Shown: piece by piece, positions 44,024 through 50,987 of the stretch | How the letters are laid out: each line of letters opens with the position of its first letter | How positions within the stretch are numbered: position 1 is the first letter of the stretch | Source of the DNA: Kitasatospora xanthocidica | GTDB taxonomy: Bacteria > Actinomycetota > Actinomycetes > Streptomycetales > Streptomycetaceae | Reading direction: 5' to 3' | NCBI RefSeq assembly: GCF_014656195.1 | Contig: NZ_BNBY01000006.1 | Span: 393,715-457,714, forward strand | Length of the DNA: 64,000 nt | The notes under the pieces: model-generated | Seen by the model: only the letters and a program-made list of their open reading frames with translations | What the model was told of the DNA's origin: nothing | Database searches by the model: none | Position numbers and translations under genes: made by a program

Positions 44024-44876
44024 GCCTGTCGTTCATTTCCTTCATGATCGAGCGAATGTGATCCCGTGACTCGCTCTCTTGGAGCGCGACGGCCTCGATG
44101 CGCTCCAAGGTTGCGCGATAGCCCGCCAGCTGGGCGGGTGAGTCGAAGATGTGGGAGCCATGAGACGAGTCGGCCTGGACCGTGTCCAGCTCTGGTACCG
44201 GTCCCTCCGCATAGAGCAGGTTCTCACTGGGGCCGGGGAAGTTGGCTGTCGCAAAGGGCACGACTCGCAATGAGACGGCTGGGCGTTCGGAGTCCCGGAT
44301 GAGGGATTCGAGCTGCTCCCTGAGCACCGTGGGCCCGCCGTACTGGATGCGCAACGCCGCTTCGTGGACGAGTGCTGTGTACGGCGTTTCGCCGGCCTGG
44401 ATGATCTGCTGCCTCCGCAGCCGGAACTTCACTCGGCGATCGACCTCTCGCTCGGGGAGAGGGGTGAACCCTGTCGCGAACACCGCGGTCGCATACGAGT
44501 TCGTCTGCAGCAGTCCCGGGATGATGCCGATGGTGAAGCTCTTGAGCCGCTTCGCGCGTCCTTCGATCTCCGCGACATCGATCGGGGCGGCTGCGAGTGT
44601 CGTTCGATACTCATCCCACCAGGCCGAGTCCCGCTCCCTGGCCATGTCGGCGAGTGCTTCGACCAGAGGCGCGTTGGCGCACATGCAGGCTTCCGCGATC
44701 TCGTGCAGGCGAGCCACGCTGACGGCCGACTTTCCGATCTCCATCTGACTCACCAGTGCGGGAGTCACCCCGAGCAGCCTGGCGAGGTGGCTGCCGCCGA
44801 AGCCGGCCTGCTCTCTCATCCTTCGCAGTTCGGCGCCGAGACGTCGCTGGCGAAGGGTGGGGATTCGAAGGGCCAT
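44016..44876 (-). CDS. XRE-family regulator with DUF5753 domain
   Basis: 286 residues. The N-terminal HTH (LGAELRRMREQAGFGGSHLA, LLGVTPALVSQMEIGKSAVS) is followed by a ~180-residue DUF5753 domain with YRTTLAAAPIDVAEIEGRA, IPGLLQTNSYATAVF and VVPFATANFPGPSENLLY. Such proteins repress or activate local genes and are tuned by the partner DUF397 protein. ATG 44876 has AGAGAGGA upstream. Confidence 0.9.
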   Translation of the reverse strand: MALRIPTLRQRRLGAELRRMREQAGFGGSHLARLLGVTPALVSQMEIGKSAVSVARLHEIAEACMCANAPLVEALADMARERDSAWWDEYRTTLAAAPIDVAEIEGRAKRLKSFTIGIIPGLLQTNSYATAVFATGFTPLPEREVDRRVKFRLRRQQIIQAGETPYTALVHEAALRIQYGGPTVLREQLESLIRDSERPAVSLRVVPFATANFPGPSENLLYAEGPVPELDTVQADSSHGSHIFDSPAQLAGYRATLERIEAVALQESESRDHIRSIMKEMNDRHE

Positions 44877-45181
44877 GGCGTCCTCTCTGCTGGTGCTGAG
44901 GCCAGTGTGCCGTGCAGGTCGCCAGCGGATCCATCTGGGAGCAGGGGGCGCGCGTTCCCCCATGGGGAGGAACCTTCTCCCATCCGGCTTTAATTAAAGA
45001 GTCGATCGGCTATCGTCATCCTCAGCTCGATCCGACGGATCGTCAGTAATGCCTGCATCCAGGGCAGTAGGCGCCTGCTGCCCTCGCGCGCCGCAGAGCA
45101 GCCATGCCCCGGCCTGGCTCACGGCGACGACCGTCATCCCTCCCTCTTCTCTCCCCACACCACAGCCTCACGGAGGTTCCC
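44877..45181. promoter_or_regulatory. Divergent promoter region with palindrome and AT island
   Basis: 305 bp between the XRE gene and the ATPase operon. It contains an imperfect 20-bp palindrome (44955-44974, GTTCC...GGAAC around CCCATGGG), a candidate XRE operator, and the AT-only run TTTAATTAAA at 44990-44999, a likely promoter -10 area in a >70% GC genome. Confidence 0.4.
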
Positions 45182-45547
45182 GTGTGCATCCGTAACACCC
45201 CCTCGCTCACCCTCTCCCGGCAGGCCCTCCGGGATGCCATGACTCGCAGCGGCGGCTGGGACGCCGAGGTTATCTTCAACGCCGAACTCGCCTTGATGGA
45301 GCTCATCTCCAACGCGTGGCGCCACGCCGACACCCCCGCGCCCGTCGTCTGGTTCTCCATCCTCGACCGCACCCTCCGCGTCACCGTCTCCGACGAGAGC
45401 GACGCCCTGCCCCAGCAGCGAACCCCCACCGACCTCGCCGAGCACGGGCGGGGCCTCCAGCTGGTGGAGGGCCTCACCCACCGCTGGGGCGTCGACCCCC
45501 AGAAGCGCGGCAAGACCACCTGGTACGAGCTGGACTCCCTCGCGTGA
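45182..45547 (+). CDS. RsbW-type HATPase (anti-sigma-factor-like kinase)
   Basis: 121 residues of the HATPase_c_2 fold. N-box ELALMELISNAWRHA, DESDALPQQR in place of the G1 box, and GRGLQLVEGLTHRWG as the G2 region. Streptomycetes have dozens of such single-domain ATPases, often near XRE/DUF397 genes; they are thought to act on anti-sigma antagonists. GTG 45182 has a perfect GGAGG. First gene of a three-gene overlapping operon. Confidence 0.85.
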   Translation: MCIRNTPSLTLSRQALRDAMTRSGGWDAEVIFNAELALMELISNAWRHADTPAPVVWFSILDRTLRVTVSDESDALPQQRTPTDLAEHGRGLQLVEGLTHRWGVDPQKRGKTTWYELDSLA

Positions 45548-45795
45548 CCCGCGACCCCATCGCGCCGGACGACCCCAGGACGCGCGACTACACCGAACCC
45601 CAGATCACCACGCTTCTCGGCGAGTTGCACCGGCGCGGCCTGCCGCACGGGCTCCTCTGGGGCTCCGCCGCGGCCGGCGAGACCACCCTCGACGGCCGCA
45701 TCCTGGTCGACTTCGGCAACGCGCCGGTGAGCACTCTGCTCAACCTCCTCCACCTGCTCCGCGACCTGGAGCGGGACGAGCCGTGGCACCGGTGA
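45544..45795 (+). CDS. Hypothetical protein, 83 aa
   Basis: GTG 45544 overlaps the preceding TGA. Soluble, helical: PQITTLLGELHRRGLPHGLLWG, then TTLDGRILVDFG and LLNLLHLLRDLERDEP. No family recognised. Tight overlap with both neighbours implies a stoichiometric small operon with the ATPase. Confidence 0.65.
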   Translation: MTRDPIAPDDPRTRDYTEPQITTLLGELHRRGLPHGLLWGSAAAGETTLDGRILVDFGNAPVSTLLNLLHLLRDLERDEPWHR

Positions 45796-45914
45796 AGTTC
45801 TTCGTCGGCGCGGTCCTGGTCGCCCTCCTCGCCCTCGCGATCGCCACCGTGGCCCTCGGCGCCATCGCGACCCTCAAGATGCCCCGCCCCGAAGACCGCG
45901 ACGAGCAGCGCTGA
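45783..45914 (+). CDS. Small single-pass membrane protein, 43 aa
   Basis: GTG 45783, inside the end of the 83-aa gene (13-bp overlap). MAPVKFFVGAVLVALLALAI begins one transmembrane helix through ATVALGAIATL, with the charged tail KMPRPEDRDEQR. Third-position GC is high. Probable membrane partner of the ATPase cassette; function unknown. Confidence 0.6.
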   Translation: MAPVKFFVGAVLVALLALAIATVALGAIATLKMPRPEDRDEQR

Positions 45915-45919
45915 ACCAT

Positions 45920-45955
45920 GCGAAGGCCCTCGCCCACCCCGGGCGAGGGCCTCGC
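45920..45955 (+). terminator. Terminator of the ATPase operon
   Basis: Stem of about 15 bp (GCGAGGCCCTCGCCC type arms with a one-base bulge) and 5-nt loop, 5 bp after the operon's last stop. The remainder of 45956-46090 shows nothing else clear. Confidence 0.75.
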
Positions 45956-46090
45956 GGGTGCCCTCTGTCAGCCGAGACACGGGATCGCCCTGTGCCCCAG
46001 GAACTGCTGAAGCCGGAGCCGCTGTGTGTGGTGCATGGGCAGCCCTTCAGGATCGCTCGGAATGACGAACTGAAGGTCGATGGACGCGTA

Positions 46091-46939
46091 TCAACCCAGG
46101 CGGGCCAGGGCGTCCGTCACAAGCAAGCGTGCTGCTGCGCCCCGCGCTGCCCCCTGCGAGAGTCGGTCAAAGGCTCGGGCATACAGGTCGACCTGGCTGG
46201 GCTGCGTGAGCGTTGAGGCGGCATCCAGGGTGTCCGCGTGGACCCTGGTGTCGTCGAAGATCGTGAAGGTCGGCATGGGCCACACGGTTCGCTGTGTCGC
46301 GAACGGGATGATGCCCACGGCGACGTTCGGGAGATCCATGACTCCGAGCAGGTGGCCGAGCTGCGCCGCCATGGTCTCGGCGCTGCACACGCGATACCGC
46401 AGCACGGACTCCTCCAGCACGAAGGAGAAGCGGTGTGCGCCATTGCTCAACACCGCGTTGCGCTTCATGCGGGCCGCCACGGCGTCACTCACGTCGTCCG
46501 GGGTTCCCCGGAAGTCCGCGATGGACGAGAGCAAGGCGGCGGCGTACCTGGGTGTTTGGAGGAATCCGGGGATCACGTCGGAGACGTAGACCCGGAACAC
46601 GTTGGTCTGTCCGTACAGGTCTCCGGTCGACTCTTGCAGGCGACGGAGCCCACTCCGTTGGAGTCGTTTCCACTGCACGTGGGCGTCGGAGGACTGCCTA
46701 TTGGCGGCTATGAGGTCAGGGGCTTGATCGTCGGCGTCACAGGCCTGGCACCAAGCTCTGATATCGGAGTCGGAGGGAGGAGTCTTGGCGTTTTCGATCC
46801 GAGATGACTTCGACTCCGACCAGCCGCACCTGACGGCCAGCTCCCGCCCGCTGATCCCTGCGTCCTTCCGAATCTCGCCCAGTCGGCCGGCAAGGGATTC
46901 GCGGGCCTTCTGGACGTTCGAAGAGGGATGTGCGGGCAA
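46091..46939 (-). CDS. XRE-family regulator with DUF5753 domain
   Basis: 282 residues from the TTG at 46939 (14 bp after the preceding stop, AAGG upstream); an ATG at 47017 would overlap the DUF6879 gene by 64 bp. The HTH is LGEIRKDAGISGRELAVRCG, WSESKSSRIENAKTPPS. The DUF5753 part contains VIPGFLQTPRYAAALL, LEESVLRYRVCSAETMAAQL and VGIIPFATQRTVWPMPTF. It is the partner of the DUF6879 protein encoded just upstream. Confidence 0.88.
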   Translation of the reverse strand: MPAHPSSNVQKARESLAGRLGEIRKDAGISGRELAVRCGWSESKSSRIENAKTPPSDSDIRAWCQACDADDQAPDLIAANRQSSDAHVQWKRLQRSGLRRLQESTGDLYGQTNVFRVYVSDVIPGFLQTPRYAAALLSSIADFRGTPDDVSDAVAARMKRNAVLSNGAHRFSFVLEESVLRYRVCSAETMAAQLGHLLGVMDLPNVAVGIIPFATQRTVWPMPTFTIFDDTRVHADTLDAASTLTQPSQVDLYARAFDRLSQGAARGAAARLLVTDALARLG

Positions 46940-46953
46940 GGAGCTGGCCTTCG

Positions 46954-47472
46954 TCAGATCTCGTACTGATGGTGCGGAAGCGCTAGCTCCCAGACTGCTT
47001 CGAACGCGGTGGCGCACAGCTTCACGGTGCCGGGGTCTGTCGTGATCTCATCTTCGACCACGGCGCCGTCTCCGGAGAAGTGGTGAACCCGGAGCAGGAC
47101 ACCATCGAACAGCCAGAAGTCGTTCCCCGGTAGGGGGAGACTCGTGGCCTGCCGCCGTGGCAGCCAGCGGACCTGCTCGCCCGCCGTGACGTTGGCGTGG
47201 GTGACGTAGTGCTCCCACCGGATGTACTCGGACACGGGTTCGGATACGACCCGAGCCCGACGGATGACCACACCCCGCGCCACGGCATCCGTGATCAACT
47301 GGTCATAGGGGTGCCACCAGGACTGCCGGTCCTCCCAGTTGATCCGCTCACCGCGCTGCCACGCCTCGAACCGTTCCGTCGGGGCGTAGGAGTCGCGCAG
47401 CTCCAGATGGACGGCGGATCGGTGGCACTGCTCAAGCAGCTCAGCGAAGCTGGGCACGCTCGATGGCATCAC
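46954..47472 (-). CDS. DUF6879-family protein
   Basis: 172 residues. FAELLEQCHRSAVHLELRDSY, RGVVIRRARVVSEPVSEYIR, WLPRRQATSLPLPGNDFW and a Trp-rich end (TAFEAVWELALPHHQY) match the streptomycete family that accompanies XRE/DUF5753 genes. Role unknown; probably a regulatory partner, by analogy with DUF397. GTG 47472 (ATG 47469). A paralogue lies at 50333. Confidence 0.85.
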   Translation of the reverse strand: MMPSSVPSFAELLEQCHRSAVHLELRDSYAPTERFEAWQRGERINWEDRQSWWHPYDQLITDAVARGVVIRRARVVSEPVSEYIRWEHYVTHANVTAGEQVRWLPRRQATSLPLPGNDFWLFDGVLLRVHHFSGDGAVVEDEITTDPGTVKLCATAFEAVWELALPHHQYEI

Positions 47473-47695
47473 ACGCCTCCCTGATCATGGGCACCATCCG
47501 GGCCGGAAGCCTGACGATGGCCTCATTGTCGGGTACCGGTCCGTTTGCGGGGCTGCTTCGCTCGCATTCCGCCTGGGTCTCGGGGTGCGGGTTCCACCCC
47601 TGGAAGAGGATCTCCTGAGCCTCCGGGTCCACCCACACGGTGGGGCAGTGGTCCCGATCGGTGTTGGGGTCGATGCCAACGAACTTTACGGCCAT
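47441..47695 (-). CDS. Small hypothetical protein linked to XRE/DUF6879 genes
   Basis: 84 residues. KFVGIDPNTDRDHCPTVWVD, EILFQGW, then PVPDNEAIVRLPARMVPMIR. A conserved arrangement I associate with XRE/DUF6879 operons in streptomycetes, with no assigned function. ATG 47695; its end overlaps the DUF6879 start by 32 bp. First gene of this minus-strand operon. Confidence 0.7.
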   Translation of the reverse strand: MAVKFVGIDPNTDRDHCPTVWVDPEAQEILFQGWNPHPETQAECERSSPANGPVPDNEAIVRLPARMVPMIREACDAIERAQLR

Positions 47696-47727
47696 GGCCG
47701 GCTCCCTGGTCTAGGTGCTTGCTCGGG

Positions 47728-47808
47728 CTTGCACAAGCTTCTCCGAGCAGCGGATATGCAGTCAATACCGCTATACGGATGGGTAATTGATGTGCAAGCT
47801 CATGCAAG
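47728..47808. promoter_or_regulatory. Repeated CTTGCAC/GTGCAAG motifs in divergent promoter region
   Basis: CTTGCAC at 47728-47734 and GTGCAAG at 47792-47798 are exact inverted copies; a further TGCAAG lies at 47803-47808. They flank an AT-rich stretch between the XRE/DUF6879 operon and the plus-strand gene at 47880. Likely operators, perhaps for the XRE protein. Confidence 0.45.
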
Positions 47809-47879
47809 TTCGTAGAGATCGATGCCTGGTCGTCCATAGCCTCGCTTGCATCGGCGGGACAGCGGCGGAGGGAGTGTCC

Positions 47880-48236
47880 GTGTCGAACGTGGAGCCCGAG
47901 ACGGAGAAGTTGAGACGGTACCGAGCCGAGGCGGAAGCGGCGGCGAGCGCCGTGGAGACCGCGTGGAAGCTTGCGGGCCTGCCGTCCACCCCCGACGTGA
48001 TGGCCGTCGTGAGCGGGCGCGGGGTGCGTGAGGGGCCTCACGTCTCGCTCGGGGGCTGTCGCGCCAGCACCGCCAGGGCGCTGGCCGACGTACTCACCGA
48101 GTACGCCCGACTCTCGGGCCGCGTGATCAACGGCGAGTCCAACCGGATCACGGCTCGCATGCTCACCAAGTGCGACGTGGAGCCCGTTCTGTCGAGCGAC
48201 GGGCTCCAGGTCTTGCGGCCGGAGTTGAACGCATGA
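47880..48236 (+). CDS. Hypothetical protein, 118 aa
   Basis: GTG 47880 (or 47874) with GGAGGGAG upstream. Helical N terminus (LRRYRAEAEAAASAVETAWK), a middle part MAVVSGRGVREGPHVSLGGC and LADVLTEYARLSGRV. No recognised family. It is upstream of, and possibly co-transcribed with, the peptide/methyltransferase cassette after a 171-bp structured gap. Confidence 0.65.
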   Translation: MSNVEPETEKLRRYRAEAEAAASAVETAWKLAGLPSTPDVMAVVSGRGVREGPHVSLGGCRASTARALADVLTEYARLSGRVINGESNRITARMLTKCDVEPVLSSDGLQVLRPELNA

Positions 48237-48302
48237 GTGCCCCCGTGTAGGGCAAGGCTGCGGGGGCGTCAGCGAGGAACTGGCCGCTCCTGGGCCACTA
48301 CA

Positions 48303-48386
48303 GACCCCTGCCCCGGCCGCCTGGGGAAGGACCCAGCCGGGGCGGGTCAGCAAGGTGCACGCCAGGCTGGGGGCCGCCTCAGCCTG
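48303..48386 (+). promoter_or_regulatory. Two leader hairpins upstream of the peptide gene
   Basis: Hairpin 1 (48303-48348): GACCC/GGGTC and GCCCCGGC/GCCGGGGC arms with a 2-nt bulge. Hairpin 2 (48363-48386): CAGGCT/AGCCTG. They end 22 bp before the precursor start and could attenuate or protect the transcript. Confidence 0.4.
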
Positions 48387-48407
48387 ACCGACGAAGAGGG
48401 GAATTAC

Positions 48408-48557
48408 ATGGGCAAGCGCGGCGGCGGGACCGGCGACGGCAAGGGCGGCGGGCAGCAGGACGACAGCAACAAGGGCGCCGGACACGGCGGCGGCGGGTCC
48501 GACGAGGGCGGCAACACCTCGGACGGTTCGGCCCCGGCGGGCGGCAACGGCAAGTGA
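48408..48557 (+). CDS. Gly/Asp-rich 49-aa peptide, candidate RiPP precursor
   Basis: ATG 48408 with AGAGGGG at ideal spacing. The peptide begins MGKRGGGTGDGKGGGQQDDS and contains GGGGSDEGGNTSDGSA and the C terminus PAGGNGK; about 40% Gly, five Asp, no Cys, no hydrophobic core. Two Asp-Gly pairs (D10-G11, D39-G40) are the sequence most prone to aspartimide formation. Its TGA overlaps the GTG of a protein-isoaspartyl-methyltransferase-like gene (GTGA), so the two are made together. This matches two-gene imiditide-type RiPP loci in architecture. Not a transcription factor, toxin or ribosomal protein I know. Confidence 0.7.
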   Translation: MGKRGGGTGDGKGGGQQDDSNKGAGHGGGGSDEGGNTSDGSAPAGGNGK

Positions 48558-49732
48558 CCGGCGAGACGCACAGGGAGGCGGGCCCCCAGGGGCTCGCCTC
48601 CGCGCTGGTGGCCGGCGGCGCACTCTCCTCGGACTGGCTGCCCTCCTTCCGGGCCGTACCCCGCGAACTGTTCGTCCCGGATCGCATCTGGCCGGGGATT
48701 GCGGACGGCACCCGGCAGAACCCCGTGGTGTACCGATCGCAGGACCCGGAGGGGTGGCGGCGAGCGGTCTACTCGGACATCCCGCTGACCACGCAGTGGG
48801 ACGACGGCGACCATGAGGGGGACGGACTCGGGACGACCCCGACCTCCTCCAACTCCATGCCCACGATGGTGTTCTCGATGCTCCAAGACCTCGACGTACA
48901 CGCGGGCGGCAGGGCGCTGGAGATCGGAGCCGGAACGGGCTGGAACGCGGGCCTGCTGGCCCACCGCCTGGGCGACCTCAACGTGGTGACCGTCGAGTAC
49001 GACTCGGACGTCGCTCGCGGCGCCCGGGCGAACCTGGACCGGGCCGGGCTCAAGCCGACCGTCGTCGAGGGCGACGGGCGGCAAGGCTGGTCGGAGGGCG
49101 CTCCCTATGACCGGATCATCGCCACCTGCTCGCTTCTCGCGATCCCTCCGGCATGGCTGGCACAGGCGGCGCCCGGCGGAATCATCGTGGCGCCGTTCGG
49201 CACGGAGTACGGCGGCGAGCAGATCGTCCGGCTGACCGTGAACGACGATGGCACCAGCGCCAGCGGCCGGTTCACCCGGAGCTCGGCGTTCATGCGGCTG
49301 CGCCAACAGCGCACCGACCGGCCGCCTTTCGAGGACTACCTGCACGGGCAGGAGTGGCCGGCCAATGGGGCGAGGAGCACCACCACTCTGGCTCCTCCGG
49401 ACACGGGCGGGTGGTTCGAGCAGTTCGTCATCGGGGCGGGCGTGCCCGGGGCGTTCTGGCGAGCGGAGCGCTACGACGATGGCGCCTACACGCTGTGGCT
49501 CTACAGCCGGGACACCGAGTCGTGGGCATCGACCGACTACGTGCGGGGCCGCACGGAGTACGAGGTGTTCCAATCCGGCCCCCGGAACCTCTGGGACGAG
49601 GCGGAGGCCTGCTGGCGCTGGTGGGACAAGCACGGCCGCCCGGGCTTCGACCGGTTCGGCCTCACGGTCGGGCCCGAAGGCCACACCGTGTGGCTCGACT
49701 CCCCGGAGAACCTGGTGCCGCGCCGAGGCTGA
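48554..49732 (+). CDS. Protein-L-isoaspartate O-methyltransferase-like enzyme with C-terminal extension
   Basis: 392 residues, far longer than housekeeping PIMT (~210). The N-terminal half is a SAM-dependent PIMT fold: FRAVPRELFVPDR, the SAM motif ALEIGAGTGWNAGLLAH and DRIIATCSLLAIPPAWL with APGGIIVAPFG. The residues before motif I read GTTPTSSNSMPTMVF instead of the G-x-T-I-S-Q of repair PIMTs, a change seen in RiPP-modifying PIMT homologues. The last ~170 residues (GGWFEQFVIGAG, WRAERYDDGAYTLWLYSRD) have no PIMT counterpart and may bind the precursor. Predicted to methylate Asp of the 49-aa peptide, leading to aspartimide (inference). GTG 48554. Confidence 0.82.
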   Translation: MTGETHREAGPQGLASALVAGGALSSDWLPSFRAVPRELFVPDRIWPGIADGTRQNPVVYRSQDPEGWRRAVYSDIPLTTQWDDGDHEGDGLGTTPTSSNSMPTMVFSMLQDLDVHAGGRALEIGAGTGWNAGLLAHRLGDLNVVTVEYDSDVARGARANLDRAGLKPTVVEGDGRQGWSEGAPYDRIIATCSLLAIPPAWLAQAAPGGIIVAPFGTEYGGEQIVRLTVNDDGTSASGRFTRSSAFMRLRQQRTDRPPFEDYLHGQEWPANGARSTTTLAPPDTGGWFEQFVIGAGVPGAFWRAERYDDGAYTLWLYSRDTESWASTDYVRGRTEYEVFQSGPRNLWDEAEACWRWWDKHGRPGFDRFGLTVGPEGHTVWLDSPENLVPRRG

Positions 49733-49754
49733 CGCAGATGCCCGCTGAGAATCG

Positions 49755-49799
49755 TCATGTCGCTTTGCCCTGTCGGCTCGACGGGGCAAAGCGGCATGA
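49755..49799 (+). terminator. Terminator of the peptide/methyltransferase cassette
   Basis: 21-bp stem (TCATGTCGCTTTGCCCTGTCG with two G-U wobbles) and a short loop, 22 bp after the methyltransferase stop. Confidence 0.8.
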
Positions 49800-49827
49800 G
49801 TAGGGCCCGTTCGAGCTGCCGCCGCGT

Positions 49828-50181
49828 CTAGGCCTCGATTACGATGCAGGCCTCCCTGGCGAGGCGCAGGGACAGCTCCATGGATCCTGGGCCTCGCACA
49901 GTGGCGCCCTTGAGGTGCGAGGCGCCTCCGATGCCAAGCAGCGTGCAGTTGTCGAAGCTGACACCGGGCTGAATGACGACGTTGGCGAACTGGGCTCCGG
50001 TGAGATCGCACTTCTCGAACCGGACGTCGCGGAGTTCGGCAAACTGAAAATCAGCTTGGGAGAGATTGCACTCCCTGAGGATGACCGTCTTGAATTTCGC
50101 GTACCGGAACAGCGTGCTGTCTGTCCGAGTGCCCTCGATGAGGACGTCACGGAAACTGCCGCTGCGCTCGGGGGAGGACAT
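49828..50181 (-). CDS. Pentapeptide-repeat-like protein, possibly N-terminally truncated
   Basis: 117 residues from ATG 50181 (GTG 50223 possible). LFRYAKFKTVILRECNLSQA, DFQFAELRDVRFEKCDLTGA and QFANVVIQPGV follow the A(D/N)LxX five-residue register of a right-handed beta-helix. Only about nine repeats remain and no signal or helix capping domain is present, so it may be a shortened copy. Function unknown. Confidence 0.65.
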   Translation of the reverse strand: MSSPERSGSFRDVLIEGTRTDSTLFRYAKFKTVILRECNLSQADFQFAELRDVRFEKCDLTGAQFANVVIQPGVSFDNCTLLGIGGASHLKGATVRGPGSMELSLRLAREACIVIEA

Positions 50182-50332
50182 CTGTCCGGAGTTTCCGGAA
50201 CGGCAGGCGGGTGATCGGCTCACCAGGAGGATGGGTCAAGTCCCGGTCACAGTACGAATGTTCTTGATCTAGCGACGATCACCCGGCTTCCGGCTGCGAT
50301 GCTGGAGTGCATCCCGCGACCGGAGGTCGGAA

Positions 50333-50854
50333 ATGATGAAGTACCTCGTACGTGACGCCTTGGCTGGGGCGCACCGCTCCGCCGTGCACCTGGAGATGCG
50401 TGACACCTACACGCCGGATGATCCGGAGTTCGCGCGCTGGCGTGTCGGCCATCGGTACGACAATGATCCGGCCAAGCTGCCTGACTGGTGGGGCTCTTGG
50501 GCTGACCTGGTAGCCGACACAACCGGGCGTGGCGTGGTCATGCGACGGGCCCGGATCGTCTCGGAGCCGGTAACGGACTACATCCGGTACGAGCATGACC
50601 TCACATTCGCCAACGTCGCAGCGGGTGAGCTGGTCCGCTGGTTGCCCCGACGGGGGGCTGCCGACATCGCGCTGCCGGGAACGGACCTGTGGATGTTCGA
50701 CAGGTCCGCCGTGCTGTTCACGTACTTTTCCGGCGTCGGGGAGGTCGTGGACAGGGAGTGGCGGACGGATCAGGCCGTTGTGGATCTGGTCAGTTCTGCC
50801 TTTGAGGCCGTGTGGGAGCGGGCTACGCCGCACGGCGACTACAAGCTGACCTGA
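50333..50854 (+). CDS. Orphan DUF6879-family protein
   Basis: 173 residues, paralogous to the gene at 46954: AGAHRSAVHLEMRDTYTPDD, RGVVMRRARIVSEPVTDYIR, WLPRRGAADIALPGTDLWMF and AFEAVWERATPHGDYKL. ATG 50333 with GGAGG. Unlike the first copy, no XRE gene follows; a terminator closes the unit after ~90 bp. Likely the relic of a second DUF6879-XRE module at the right edge of the island. Confidence 0.85.
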   Translation: MMKYLVRDALAGAHRSAVHLEMRDTYTPDDPEFARWRVGHRYDNDPAKLPDWWGSWADLVADTTGRGVVMRRARIVSEPVTDYIRYEHDLTFANVAAGELVRWLPRRGAADIALPGTDLWMFDRSAVLFTYFSGVGEVVDREWRTDQAVVDLVSSAFEAVWERATPHGDYKLT

Positions 50855-50943
50855 CCCATCTCCAAGGTGTCTCGGATCTCCACCGCCAAGACTTCCGTGC
50901 CCACTGCGGCGGCCCTGGCCACAGACAGGTCAGCCCGGTTGCC

Positions 50944-50980
50944 ACGCGCAGGAAGTCGGCCGGGCCGACTTCCTGCGCGT
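50944..50980. terminator. Bidirectional terminator
   Basis: Perfect 18-bp arms ACGCGCAGGAAGTCGGCC with a single central G, between the convergent DUF6879 and S9 peptidase genes. Part of the arm (GCGCAGGAAGTC) recurs in the last codons of the peptidase gene. Confidence 0.85.
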
Positions 50981-50987
50981 TCGAGTT

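Noticed and set aside
46004..46090. In-frame continuation after the XRE stop (YASIDLQFVIPSDPEG...)
   Set aside because: Follows the TGA directly with no start codon before residue 18; could be an eroded gene end, but I cannot support a gene.
48234..48251. Five-codon ORF (MSAPV) overlapping the stop of the 118-aa gene
   Set aside because: Too short and without a ribosome site; chance overlap.
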